Assembly (NCBI GenBank): GCA_934539245.1
Contig: CAKTCK010000072.1
Span: 1 to 6,379, forward strand
DNA: 6,379 nt
Direction of reading: 5' to 3'
Source of the DNA: an uncultured Faecalibacterium sp.
GTDB taxonomy: Bacteria; Bacillota; Clostridia; Oscillospirales; Ruminococcaceae
The notes below the pieces were generated by a model. It ran no database searches, was not told the DNA's origin, and saw only the letters and a list, made by a program, of their open reading frames with translations. Of the stretch, positions 1 through 6,326 are shown one piece after another. Position numbers and translations under genes: made by a program. How positions within the stretch are numbered: position 1 is the first letter of the stretch; each line of letters starts with the position of its first letter.

Positions 1-809
1 AAGGCCAGCTCTGCGGGCTCGTGGTCACGCAGGCGCAGGTGCTCCTTCTTGATGCCAAGGCTCAGCAGCCAGTTCTCACAGTAGTCTTTCCAGTAAGCGA
101 ACCAGTCCAGATCGGTGCCGGGCTTGCAGAAGAACTCGCACTCCATCTGCTCGAACTCGCGGGTGCGGAAGGTGAAGTTGCCCGGGGTGATCTCGTTGCG
201 GAAGGCCTTGCCCACCTGACACACACCGAAGGGCAGCTTGCGGCGGGTGGTGCGCTGGATGTTGGCAAAGTTGACAAAGATGCCCTGTGCGGTCTCGGGA
301 CGCAGATAGCAGGTGGAGGAGCTATCCTCGGTCACGCCGATGGCGGTCTTGAACATCAGGTTGAACTTGCGGATGGGGGTAAAATCGTGCTTGCCGCACA
401 CGGGGCAGACGATATCCTCGTGCTCTGCGATGAAAGCATCCATCTCGTCAAAGCTCATGGCGTCCACGTTCACCTCGGGGTGCTCCTCACCGATCAGCTT
501 GTCGGCGCGGTGACGTGCCTTGCAGGCGCGGCAGTCCAGCAGGGGGTCCGAGAAGCTGGACACATGGCCGGTGGTCACCCAGGTCTGCGGGTTCATGATG
601 ATGGCAGCATCCAAGCCCACGTTATAGGGGCTTTCCTGCACAAACTTTTTCAGCCATGCCTTTTTGACGTTGTTCTTGAACTCCACGCCAAGGGGGCCGT
701 AGTCCCAGCTGTTGGCCAGACCGCCGTAGATCTCGGAACCGGGGAACACATAACCACGGTTCTTGCAAAGATTGACGATCATGTCAAGGGTCTTTTCGCT
801 CTGTTCCAT
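1..809 (-). CDS. glyQS: Glycine--tRNA ligase, single-chain dimeric type (N-terminal part; 3' end outside window)
   Basis: Class II aminoacyl-tRNA synthetase that charges tRNA-Gly with glycine using ATP in the cytoplasm (also called glyS). I translated 269 codons from the ATG at 809; the gene runs off the left edge. The N-terminus reads [20 protein letters not shown], followed by the GlyRS signature [17 protein letters not shown] (about residues 25-41). Two CxxC pairs (C93/C96 and C135/C138) look like the zinc site of the insertion found in bacterial alpha2 Gly[16 protein letters not shown] lies at about 168-181, and class II motif 2 begins at [19 protein letters not shown] (about 203-221) with the ATP-binding Arg204. 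This is the alpha2 enzyme, not the alpha2beta2 GlyQ+GlyS type. The start is supported by AAAGGA about 10 nt upstream of the ATG. It has its own promoter and a folded leader. No frameshift is visible in the part shown. Confidence 0.96.
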   Translation of the reverse strand, partial: MEQSEKTLDMIVNLCKNRGYVFPGSEIYGGLANSWDYGPLGVEFKNNVKKAWLKKFVQESPYNVGLDAAIIMNPQTWVTTGHVSSFSDPLLDCRACKARHRADKLIGEEHPEVNVDAMSFDEMDAFIAEHEDIVCPVCGKHDFTPIRKFNLMFKTAIGVTEDSSSTCYLRPETAQGIFVNFANIQRTTRRKLPFGVCQVGKAFRNEITPGNFTFRTREFEQMECEFFCKPGTDLDWFAYWKDYCENWLLSLGIKKEHLRLRDHEPAELA

Positions 810-864
810 TGTAGTACATCCTTTCCGTCCGCGGCTGGTTTGCCGTGTCGTATCGTGTTGTGTT

Positions 865-912
865 CCGGCGGCTTTCCCCACCGCCGGGCGTGCTTGCGGC
901 TTGCGCAAGCAC
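865..912 (-). promoter_or_regulatory. glyQS leader: two consecutive GC-rich hairpins
   Basis: Seen in sequence: a 9-bp perfect stem (890-898 with 904-912, 5-nt loop) is followed two bases later by a 7-bp all-GC stem (865-871 with 881-887, 9-nt loop). If transcription starts near 915, both lie in the first 50 nt of the glyQS mRNA. They are followed by an A/C-rich, apparently unstructured stretch and then the ribosome binding site. Firmicute glycyl-tRNA synthetase genes are often controlled by T-box riboswitches, but I find no T-box core (GGTGGNACCGCG-like) and no terminator with a U run here. The hairpins may stabilise the 5' end or act in regulation; function unknown. Confidence 0.5.
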
Positions 913-926
913 AGTATATTTACTGT
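911..926. promoter_or_regulatory. Operator-like palindrome overlapping the glyQS -10 and start site
   Basis: A perfect inverted repeat ACAGTA-TATT-TACTGT of 16 bp covers most of the predicted -10 hexamer (922-927) and reaches the predicted transcription start. This placement is typical of a repressor operator, but no regulator is encoded nearby and the regulator is unknown. It may be chance in an AT-rich promoter. Confidence 0.35.
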
Positions 927-950
927 ACCATGTTTTGCCCCGCTTGTAAA
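922..950 (-). promoter_or_regulatory. Sigma-A-type promoter of glyQS
   Basis: On the minus strand TTTACA (945-950; 5 of 6 to TTGACA) is separated by exactly 17 bp from TACAGT (922-927; 4 of 6 to TATAAT). It lies in the 190-bp gap between rlmH and glyQS and would start transcription near 915, giving a leader of about 105 nt. No convincing terminator for rlmH is visible upstream of it, so some read-through from rlmH is possible. Confidence 0.6.
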
Positions 951-999
951 GCCCGGCAAACAGTTCAGCCGCGCTCTGTAACGATAAATAGTTCTGCCT

Positions 1000-1485
1000 T
1001 TACTTGTGGTACTTCATGCCCGCATTGATGGTGCAGGCGCGGTAGATCTGCTCAGTGAGCACCAGCCGTGCCAGCTGATGGGGCATGGTGATGCGCCCCA
1101 TGCTGAACTTGAGAGCAGCGGCTTTCTTCACCTCGTCGGACAGGCCGTGGGACGAGCCGATGACAAAGGCCACGTCCCCTGCCCCGCTGCCGGCGCGCTG
1201 TGCCAGAAACTGCGCCAGCTCGTCGGAAGAGATCTGCTTGCCCTCGATGCACATGGCTACAATAGCAGCACCCTTGCGCACATTGGAAAGGATGGCTTTT
1301 CCCTCCTTATCCAGCGCCTTTTTCACCACGGCGTCCGAGGCGTTTTTCTCCTCGATCTTTTCCTCCGGCAGCTCAATGATGCGGAAAGCGGCAAAAGCCG
1401 CCAGCCGCTTCTGGTACTCTGCCACGCCCTCGGCAAAATATTTGGCGTTCAGCTTGCCTACACAGATCAGGTCGATATTTTGCAT
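1000..1485 (-). CDS. rlmH: 23S rRNA (pseudouridine-1915-N3)-methyltransferase RlmH
   Basis: SPOUT-class, SAM-dependent methyltransferase that methylates N3 of the pseudouridine at position 1915 (E. coli numbering) in helix 69 of 23S rRNA, acting on assembled 70S ribosomes. The 161 residues match the family's usual length of about 155-160. Visible hallmarks: an N-terminal strand IDLICVGKL (4-12); the SAM-binding loop [10 protein letters not shown] (107-116); the knot segment [17 protein letters not shown] (134-150); and the conserved C-terminal YHK. The start is supported by GAGGA 7 nt upstream of the ATG. A longer in-frame extension is not needed; the 106-codon reading through this start in another frame has no family resemblance. 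It lies downstream of parC, separated by a large palindromic element, and upstream of glyQS. It probably has its own weak promoter. Confidence 0.96.
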   Translation of the reverse strand: MQNIDLICVGKLNAKYFAEGVAEYQKRLAAFAAFRIIELPEEKIEEKNASDAVVKKALDKEGKAILSNVRKGAAIVAMCIEGKQISSDELAQFLAQRAGSGAGDVAFVIGSSHGLSDEVKKAAALKFSMGRITMPHQLARLVLTEQIYRACTINAGMKYHK

Positions 1486-1513
1486 TATAGTTTCCTCTTT
1501 TCAGGATAAACGA

Positions 1514-1543
1514 TTTAAACTTGTCTCCGCTTCTCTCTGACAA
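1514..1543 (-). promoter_or_regulatory. Possible promoter of rlmH
   Basis: On the minus strand TTGTCA (1538-1543; 5 of 6 to TTGACA) is followed after 18 bp by TTTAAA (1514-1519; 4 of 6 to TATAAT), ending 28 nt before the rlmH start codon. Transcription would begin about 20 nt before the ATG, just enough room for the GAGGA ribosome binding site. It lies between the palindromic element and rlmH, so rlmH could be expressed independently of parEC. Confidence 0.4.
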
Positions 1544-1575
1544 TAACAGCAGAAAGAATATTTTTGTTTTCGGAA

Positions 1576-1688
1576 AGGCAGCGGGGAGTTTCCTGCGCAA
1601 ATTCCGGCGAAGTGGGGCCCCGGTGCGCAGCACTGGGGTGGAACAGGGGGTTCCGGGCTCATTTGCGAAGGAAAGCTCCCCGCTGCCT
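1576..1688. repeat. 113-bp palindromic element with two internal hairpins between parC and rlmH
   Basis: Seen in sequence: the arms 1576-1602 and 1661-1688 are reverse complements over 27 positions except for one mismatch (1595/1668) and one extra base (1676). Both outer ends read GGCAGCGGGGAG when oriented inward. The 58-bp interior holds two further hairpins: 1618-1626 with 1630-1638 (9 positions, 3-nt loop, one G-T pair) and 1640-1644 with 1650-1654 (5 bp, 5-nt loop). The whole folds as a long stem capped by a three-way junction. Neither strand gives a clean U run after the stem, so it is not a standard intrinsic terminator, although it may still stop transcription or protect the parEC mRNA 3' end. 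It could be a copy of a dispersed palindromic repeat (REP/MITE-like) or a structured RNA. No target-site duplication is obvious. Confidence 0.7.
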
Positions 1689-1693
1689 GCCAA

Positions 1694-3943
1694 TCAAAGC
1701 AGGCTCATCTGCTCGCCCTCGTCCTCGGCGCGGATCAGCGCACCGGTAGCGGGCAGGCTGCGCACGCGGTAGCGGTGGGGGTTCGCCAGCTCCAAGGTAT
1801 CTGCCGATACCACCGAGGCGATGGTCTGGTTCTTTTTCAGGGTGACTACCGCCACGCCCTGACTGTCGCGGGTGGTCTTGGCGGCGATCTGCGCCGTGCC
1901 TACCAACAGCATCCGGCTGGCACTGGTGCGGATGGCAAGCTCGGTCTCCTCCGGCAGGTAGAGCAGCTTTGCCAGCGGCTCCTTATCGCTGTAAGCCTTC
2001 AGCAGCTTGCGGCGGTTCTGCTTGGTGGCGTAGGAGCTGAGGGGGATCTTCGCGCACTTTCCGCTGGCAAAGAAGAACAGCATAAAGCCGCTGTAATCGC
2101 CGGTGATGACCATGCTCAGCACGTTTTCGCCCTCGTCCATGCCCAGCCGTCCCGGAATGAAGATGCCCATCTGGGCCACCTTGCCGTCCTCCAGCTCTGC
2201 CAGACGCACCTTGTACACCTGCTGCTTGTCCGTAAAGAACAGCGCCTCCACGTTGTTACGGGTCTCCAGCTGCTGGATGATCTCGTCGCCCTCCTTCAGC
2301 TTGTGGGCACCGGCAGTGCGCAGGCTCTGGGGCGGGATCTTTTTAAAGTAGCCCTCCCGGGTAAAGAATACAGTCACCGGGTAGTCCGGCACGGCTTCTT
2401 CCTCGGCAGTGGCGTCCTCCTCGGGCAGGTCGTACAAAATTTCGCTGCAACGGGGCTTTCCATATTTTTTCGCTACATCGTTCAGTTCGTTGATGATGAT
2501 GCGGCGGATGCGGGCGGGCTTTGCCAGCACATCGTTCAGGTCGGCAATGTCCTTTTCCAGCTGCTCGATCTCGCCGGTGCGCTTGAGGATGTATTCCCGG
2601 TTCAAATGGCGCAGCTTGATCTCTGCCACATAGTCTGCCTGCACTTCGTCAATGCCAAAGCCGATCATCAGGTTGGGCACCACCTCGGTCTCCTCTTCGG
2701 TTGTGCGGATGATATGAATGGCCTTGTCGATATCCAGCAGGATGGCGGCAAGACCCTGCAGCAGGTGCAGGCGCTTTTCCTTGCCGTGCAGGTCGTAGTA
2801 GGTGCGGCGGCGCACGCACTCGACACGGAAGGCCGTCCACTCCTTTAAAATTTCCCGCACACCCATAACACGGGGCTGACCGGACACCAGAATGTTGAAG
2901 TTGCAGCTGAAACTGTCCTCCAGCGGGGTGGCCTTGAACAGTTTTGCCATCAGCTTGTCAGCATCCACGCCGCGCTTGAGATCCAGCGTCAGCTTCAGAC
3001 CGTTCAGGTCGGTCTCATCGCGCATATCGCTGATCTCCTTGACCTTGCCGGTCTTGACCAGCTCCGCGATCTTGTCCATGATGGCCTCCACCGTGGTGGT
3101 GGGCGGGATCTGGGTGACCTCGATCATATTTTCGCCGGGCACTGCGTTGTAGCGGGCGCGCACCTTTACGCTGCCGCGGCCGTTCTCGTAAATTTCACGC
3201 ATCTGCGCTTCATCATACAAAATCTGGCCGCCGCCCACAAAGTCCGGGGCAGGCATGGTGGTGCCGATATCGTGGTGCTCGTCCTTCATCAGCGCCACAG
3301 TGGTGGCGCACAGCTCTGCCAGATTGAAGGAGCATATATTGCAGGCCATGCCCACCGCGATGCCCAGCGTGTTGTTGGCCAGAATGGTGGGGAAAGTGAC
3401 CGGCAGCAGGGTGGGCTCGGTGGTGGTGCTGTCGTAGTTGGGCACAAAGTCCACGGTCTCCTTGTCGATATCCCGGAACAGCTCCTCGCATACACCTTCC
3501 AGCTTTGCCTCGGTGTAACGGGCTGCGGCGCAGGACATATCCCGGCTGTACGCCTTGCCAAAGTTGCCCTTGCTGTCCACAAAGGGCACCAGCAGGCTCT
3601 CGTTGCCGCGGCCCATGCGCACCATGGTGTCGTAGATGGCGGCATCGCCGTGGGGGTTCAGGTGCATGGTGCTGCCCACGATGTTGGCGGACTTAGTGCG
3701 TGCGCCCTTGAGCAGCCCCATCTCGTACATGGTGTACAGCAGCTTGCGGTGCGCCGGCTTAAAGCCGTCGATCTCCGGCAGCGCGCGGCTGACGATGACG
3801 CTCATGGCGTAGGGCATATAGTTGGTTTCCAGCGTGCGGGTAATGGGGTCCTCCAGCACACTGCCTGCGTTTAAGATTTCAACGCCGTCGCCCAGCTGCG
3901 GGCGCACAGGCTTTAAGGTTTTCTTGGTCGATTTTTTTGCCAT
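1694..3943 (-). CDS. parC: DNA topoisomerase IV subunit A (type IIA DNA breakage-reunion subunit)
   Basis: Catalytic subunit of a type IIA topoisomerase: with ParE it passes one duplex through a transient double-strand break, decatenating and relaxing chromosomes. The 749 residues fit ParC (about 750) better than GyrA (above 800). Visible: the winged-helix region with the quinolone-determining segment around NPHGDAAIYDTMVRM (96-110), the catalytic tyrosine Y143 in AARYTEAKLE, and the DNA-bending isoleucine in NTLGIAVGMA (I195). The coiled-coil arm covers about 370-500 and a beta-pinwheel C-terminal domain about 520-735. No GyrA box (QRRGGKG) is present in the C-terminal domain, arguing against gyrase. 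The usual TNIPPHNL is replaced by CNICSFNL (201-208), and the usual quinolone-contact serine is A101. Start: GAGGA 7 nt upstream of the ATG. It lies 55 nt downstream of parE with no promoter seen between. Naming it parC rather than gyrA rests on length, partner and the missing box. Confidence 0.9.
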   Translation of the reverse strand: MAKKSTKKTLKPVRPQLGDGVEILNAGSVLEDPITRTLETNYMPYAMSVIVSRALPEIDGFKPAHRKLLYTMYEMGLLKGARTKSANIVGSTMHLNPHGDAAIYDTMVRMGRGNESLLVPFVDSKGNFGKAYSRDMSCAAARYTEAKLEGVCEELFRDIDKETVDFVPNYDSTTTEPTLLPVTFPTILANNTLGIAVGMACNICSFNLAELCATTVALMKDEHHDIGTTMPAPDFVGGGQILYDEAQMREIYENGRGSVKVRARYNAVPGENMIEVTQIPPTTTVEAIMDKIAELVKTGKVKEISDMRDETDLNGLKLTLDLKRGVDADKLMAKLFKATPLEDSFSCNFNILVSGQPRVMGVREILKEWTAFRVECVRRRTYYDLHGKEKRLHLLQGLAAILLDIDKAIHIIRTTEEETEVVPNLMIGFGIDEVQADYVAEIKLRHLNREYILKRTGEIEQLEKDIADLNDVLAKPARIRRIIINELNDVAKKYGKPRCSEILYDLPEEDATAEEEAVPDYPVTVFFTREGYFKKIPPQSLRTAGAHKLKEGDEIIQQLETRNNVEALFFTDKQQVYKVRLAELEDGKVAQMGIFIPGRLGMDEGENVLSMVITGDYSGFMLFFFASGKCAKIPLSSYATKQNRRKLLKAYSDKEPLAKLLYLPEETELAIRTSASRMLLVGTAQIAAKTTRDSQGVAVVTLKKNQTIASVVSADTLELANPHRYRVRSLPATGALIRAEDEGEQMSLL

Positions 3944-3998
3944 TACAGTTCCTCTTGTTTATTACGCCTGTTCTTTTTCGGCAAACAAGCTCGCCCTC

Positions 3999-5990
3999 TC
4001 AGCTCACGTCCAGATCATCCAGATACTCTGCGCCGTGCTGAGCGATATGCTCCTTGCGGCCTGCCAGATTGTCGCCCAGCAGGATATCGAACACCTGCGC
4101 GGTCTGCACCACATCGGTGGGCATCACCTTAATAAGGCGGCGGCTCTCCGGGTTCATGGTGGTCAGCCACATCATCTCGGGGTCGTTCTCACCCAAGCCT
4201 TTGGAGCGCTGGATGGTGTATTTTTTATCCCCGATCTTTTCCAGAAAGGCGGCCTTTTCCGGCTCGGTATAGGCGAAATAAGTGCGATCCTTCGTCGTGA
4301 TCTCGTACAAGGGCGACTCCGCGATATACACATAGCCCTTGTTGATCAGGGTGGGGGTAAGGCGGTAGAGCATGGTCAGTACAAGGGTGCGGATCTGGTA
4401 GCCGTCCACGTCGGCATCGGTACAGATGACGATCTTATTGAACCGCAGGTTTTCGAGGTTAAAGGTAGCCAGCTCCTTGTTGTGCTTGCCGCCCAGCTCC
4501 ACGCCGCAGCCCATCACCTTGATGAGGTCCACGATGACGTCCGATTTGAAGATACGGGCATAATCCGCCTTCAAACAGTTCAAAATTTTGCCGCGGATGG
4601 GCATGATGGCCTGATATTCACTGTCCCGGCTGGACTTGACCGCGCCCATAGCCGAGTCGCCCTCCACGATATACAGCTCGCGGCGGGCGGCGTCCCGGGT
4701 ACGGCAGTCCACAAACTTCTGCACGCGGTTGGCTAAGTCGATCTGGGTAGACAGCGTCTTTTTGATGCTCTGGCGCGTTTTTTCCGCGTGCTCGCGGCTC
4801 TGCTTGTTCACCAGCACCTGCTGGCAGATCTTCTGGGCTTCCTCCGGCTTTTCCAGAAAATACACTTCCAGATAATGCTTGAGGAAGTCGGTCATGGCCT
4901 GCGAGACAAATTTATTAGTGATGGCCTTTTTGGTCTGGTTCTCGTAGCTGGTGCGGGTGGAAAAGCTGGAGGACACATACACCAGACAGTCCTGCACGTC
5001 CTGAAAGCTGATGGCGCTCTCGCCTTTTTTGTACAGATTCTTTTCCTTCAGGTACTTGTTGATCTGGTAGACAAAGGCGGTGCGTACCGCGTGCTCCGGG
5101 CTGCCGCCGTGCTCCAGCCACGAAGAATTGTGGTAGTATTCCAGCAGCTGTACCTTATTAGAGAAACAAAAAGCCGCACTCATGCGCACCTTGTAGTCCG
5201 GCTGATCCTCGCGGTCCCGACCCACGGCCTCGCTCTCGCAGCTGAACACAGGGGTCAGGGTGTCCTCCCCTGCTACTTCTGCCACATAATCCGCGATGCC
5301 GTTCTGGTAGCACCAGCTTTCATGCCATGGCTTGCCGGTGGCGGGGTCTTTTTCCTTTTCATCGGTAAAGTTGAGGGTAAGCCCCGCGTTGACCACGGCC
5401 TGACGGCGCAGCACATCCTTATAGTAGCTGCCGGGCACATCGATATCGGTAAATACCTCGTCGTCCGGCTTCCAGTGGATGATACTGCCGGTGCGGCGTC
5501 CCTTGTAAGGCTCCTTTTGCAGGCCGCCCACGTTCTCGCCCTTTTTAAAGTCCAGATGATAGTGGCAGCCATCGCGGTAGATGTCGGCGGTCATCCACGC
5601 CGAGGCGTACTGGGTGGCGCACAGACCCAGACCGTTCAGGCCAAGGCTGAACTCGTAGTTATCCTCGCCCTCGCCGTACTTGCCGCCCGCGTACATCTCG
5701 CAGAACAACAGCTCCCAGTTGAATCGTCCCTCGCCGTTGTTCCAGTCCACGGGCATACCGCGGCCAAAGTCCTCCACGATGACGCTGCCGTCCTTGCAGC
5801 GGGTCACGTTGATGGTATCGCCGTGGCCGTCACGGGCTTCATCGATGGAGTTGGACACGATCTCAAAGATCGAGTGGGCACAGCCCTCCACACCGTCCGA
5901 GCCAAAGATAACTGCCGGGCGCTTGCGCACACGGTCGGCACCCTTTAACGAGGTAATGCTCTCGTTGCCATATTCCTGTTTTTTTGCCAT
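3999..5990 (-). CDS. parE: DNA topoisomerase IV subunit B (ATPase/Toprim subunit), divergent
   Basis: ATP-driven partner of ParC. The 663 residues contain the expected order: a GHKL ATPase with catalytic E43 and Mg/ATP-binding N47 in FEIVSNSIDEA, D74 in EDFGRGMP, and the ATP lid around AGGKYGEG (101-108) and GLNGLG (117-122). A transducer domain follows, with the phosphate-sensing QTK loop Q352-K354. The Toprim domain has E443 in YIVEGDSA and D525/D527/D529 in TDADVDG, then KGLGENDPEMMW (597-608) and TMNPESR. All catalytic residues are present, so the protein should be active. Several usually invariant neighbours differ: GLHG is GLNG, EGDSAGG is EGDSAMG, and the residues after DADVDG are YQIR rather than xHIR. 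This marks a clostridial-type divergent branch. A strong Shine-Dalgarno GGAGG lies 6 nt before the ATG. It is the first gene of a parE-parC operon. Alternative name: gyrB-like type IIA subunit B. Confidence 0.91.
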   Translation of the reverse strand: MAKKQEYGNESITSLKGADRVRKRPAVIFGSDGVEGCAHSIFEIVSNSIDEARDGHGDTINVTRCKDGSVIVEDFGRGMPVDWNNGEGRFNWELLFCEMYAGGKYGEGEDNYEFSLGLNGLGLCATQYASAWMTADIYRDGCHYHLDFKKGENVGGLQKEPYKGRRTGSIIHWKPDDEVFTDIDVPGSYYKDVLRRQAVVNAGLTLNFTDEKEKDPATGKPWHESWCYQNGIADYVAEVAGEDTLTPVFSCESEAVGRDREDQPDYKVRMSAAFCFSNKVQLLEYYHNSSWLEHGGSPEHAVRTAFVYQINKYLKEKNLYKKGESAISFQDVQDCLVYVSSSFSTRTSYENQTKKAITNKFVSQAMTDFLKHYLEVYFLEKPEEAQKICQQVLVNKQSREHAEKTRQSIKKTLSTQIDLANRVQKFVDCRTRDAARRELYIVEGDSAMGAVKSSRDSEYQAIMPIRGKILNCLKADYARIFKSDVIVDLIKVMGCGVELGGKHNKELATFNLENLRFNKIVICTDADVDGYQIRTLVLTMLYRLTPTLINKGYVYIAESPLYEITTKDRTYFAYTEPEKAAFLEKIGDKKYTIQRSKGLGENDPEMMWLTTMNPESRRLIKVMPTDVVQTAQVFDILLGDNLAGRKEHIAQHGAEYLDDLDVS

Positions 5991-6116
5991 GCTGCTCCTC
6001 CCGTCCCGCCGCAGCTGTGCTGCGCAGGACGTCCTGTAATCAAAGCAAGCGCCTGCCCTTTCTATTATATAAGAAATATAACAGTATTTCTGAGGGCATA
6101 AGCGCCTGTGTTCTTT
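5991..6116 (-). promoter_or_regulatory. Long structured 5' leader of parE
   Basis: From the predicted start near 6116 to the parE ATG there are about 125 untranslated nucleotides. Visible elements: paired arms 6093-6097 with 6055-6059, enclosing an inverted repeat 6085-6091 with 6072-6078; a perfect 12-bp palindrome CAGGACGTCCTG (6025-6036); and a 6-bp stem with a 3-nt loop (6010-6015 with 6019-6024) directly beside it, ending about 10 nt from the Shine-Dalgarno. No known riboswitch class is recognised, and no U-rich terminator is seen. The leader may be regulatory or may simply be a long untranslated region. Confidence 0.4.
6047..6108. repeat. Pair of 9-bp direct repeats in the parE leader
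   Basis: AAGCGCCTG occurs at 6047-6055 and again at 6100-6108, 53 bp apart, flanking the AT-rich inverted repeats in the leader. An exact 9-mer within so short a region is mildly unlikely by chance. The two copies could be tandem protein sites or remnants of duplication; function unknown. Confidence 0.4.
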
Positions 6117-6122
6117 TCTTTT

Positions 6123-6151
6123 ATTAAACCATAGGTTGTAAAACTTGTCAA
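6123..6151 (-). promoter_or_regulatory. Strong sigma-A-type promoter of the parE-parC operon
   Basis: On the minus strand a perfect TTGACA (6146-6151) is followed after exactly 17 bp by TTTAAT (6123-6128; 5 of 6 to TATAAT). A TGG directly before the -10 makes it an extended -10. Transcription should start near 6116. A second TATAAT on the same strand (6064-6069) has only a poor -35 (CAGAAA) and is a weaker alternative start within the leader. Confidence 0.7.
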
Positions 6152-6243
6152 ATATTCTTTATCTCTTTTCCTGTGCAGCCCTCCGGCACGAAAACCACAA
6201 AAAAAGTCGTTCTTATTTTGCGCGCAGAGACGTCAGAAAACAA

Positions 6244-6271
6244 AAACTTTTCAATTTTTTCAAAAAAGTTT
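6244..6271. repeat. 8-bp inverted repeat upstream of the tRNA-Phe promoter
   Basis: AAACTTTT (6244-6251) and AAAAGTTT (6264-6271) are exact reverse complements around a 12-nt A/T-rich spacer, ending 11 bp before the tRNA -35. The region is rich in A and T tracts, resembling an UP element or curved DNA that can boost stable-RNA promoters. Such a repeat is not rare in AT-rich sequence, so function is uncertain. The rest of the 6152-6243 stretch shows no gene. Confidence 0.3.
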
Positions 6272-6282
6272 GCATTTACCCC

Positions 6283-6310
6283 TTTACAAAATCGAAATTT
6301 CAGGTATAAT
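6283..6310 (+). promoter_or_regulatory. Promoter of tRNA-Phe
   Basis: TTTACA (6283-6288; 5 of 6 to TTGACA) and a perfect TATAAT (6305-6310), separated by 16 bp, stand 16 nt before the mature tRNA. Transcription from about 6317 would leave a 5' leader of some 10 nt for RNase P to remove. It diverges from the parE promoter about 130 bp away. Confidence 0.7.
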
Positions 6311-6326
6311 AATCATCGTCCGGTGC

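Noticed and set aside
810..999. T-box riboswitch upstream of glyQS
   Set aside because: No T-box core sequence or antiterminator/terminator pair with a U run was found, and the predicted leader (about 105 nt) is short for a T-box.
21..1028. 335-codon plus-strand open frame opposite glyQS
   Set aside because: Antisense to clear GlyRS coding sequence; the translation is a low-complexity, hydrophobic mirror product with no motif, as expected from GC-rich third codon positions.
1576..1688. Reading the palindrome as a plain rho-independent terminator
   Set aside because: The stem is far longer than usual, has internal branches, and neither strand has a clean run of U directly after it.
1373..1693. 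106-codon minus-strand frame running from the palindromic element into rlmH
   Set aside because: Its N-terminal half is a translation of the palindrome and its C-terminal half is an out-of-frame reading of rlmH; no separate gene support.
4788..5948. 386-codon plus-strand open frame opposite parE, and a 357-codon one opposite parC (1775-2848)
   Set aside because: Both are shadows of strongly conserved topoisomerase genes. They lack a family signature and read as A/V/L/H/G-rich antisense translations.
1692..6047. 10-base word AATCAAAGCA shared by the parC 3' end (1692-1701) and the parE leader (6038-6047)
   Set aside because: Several identical 10-mers are expected by chance in a window of this size, and one copy lies mostly in coding sequence.
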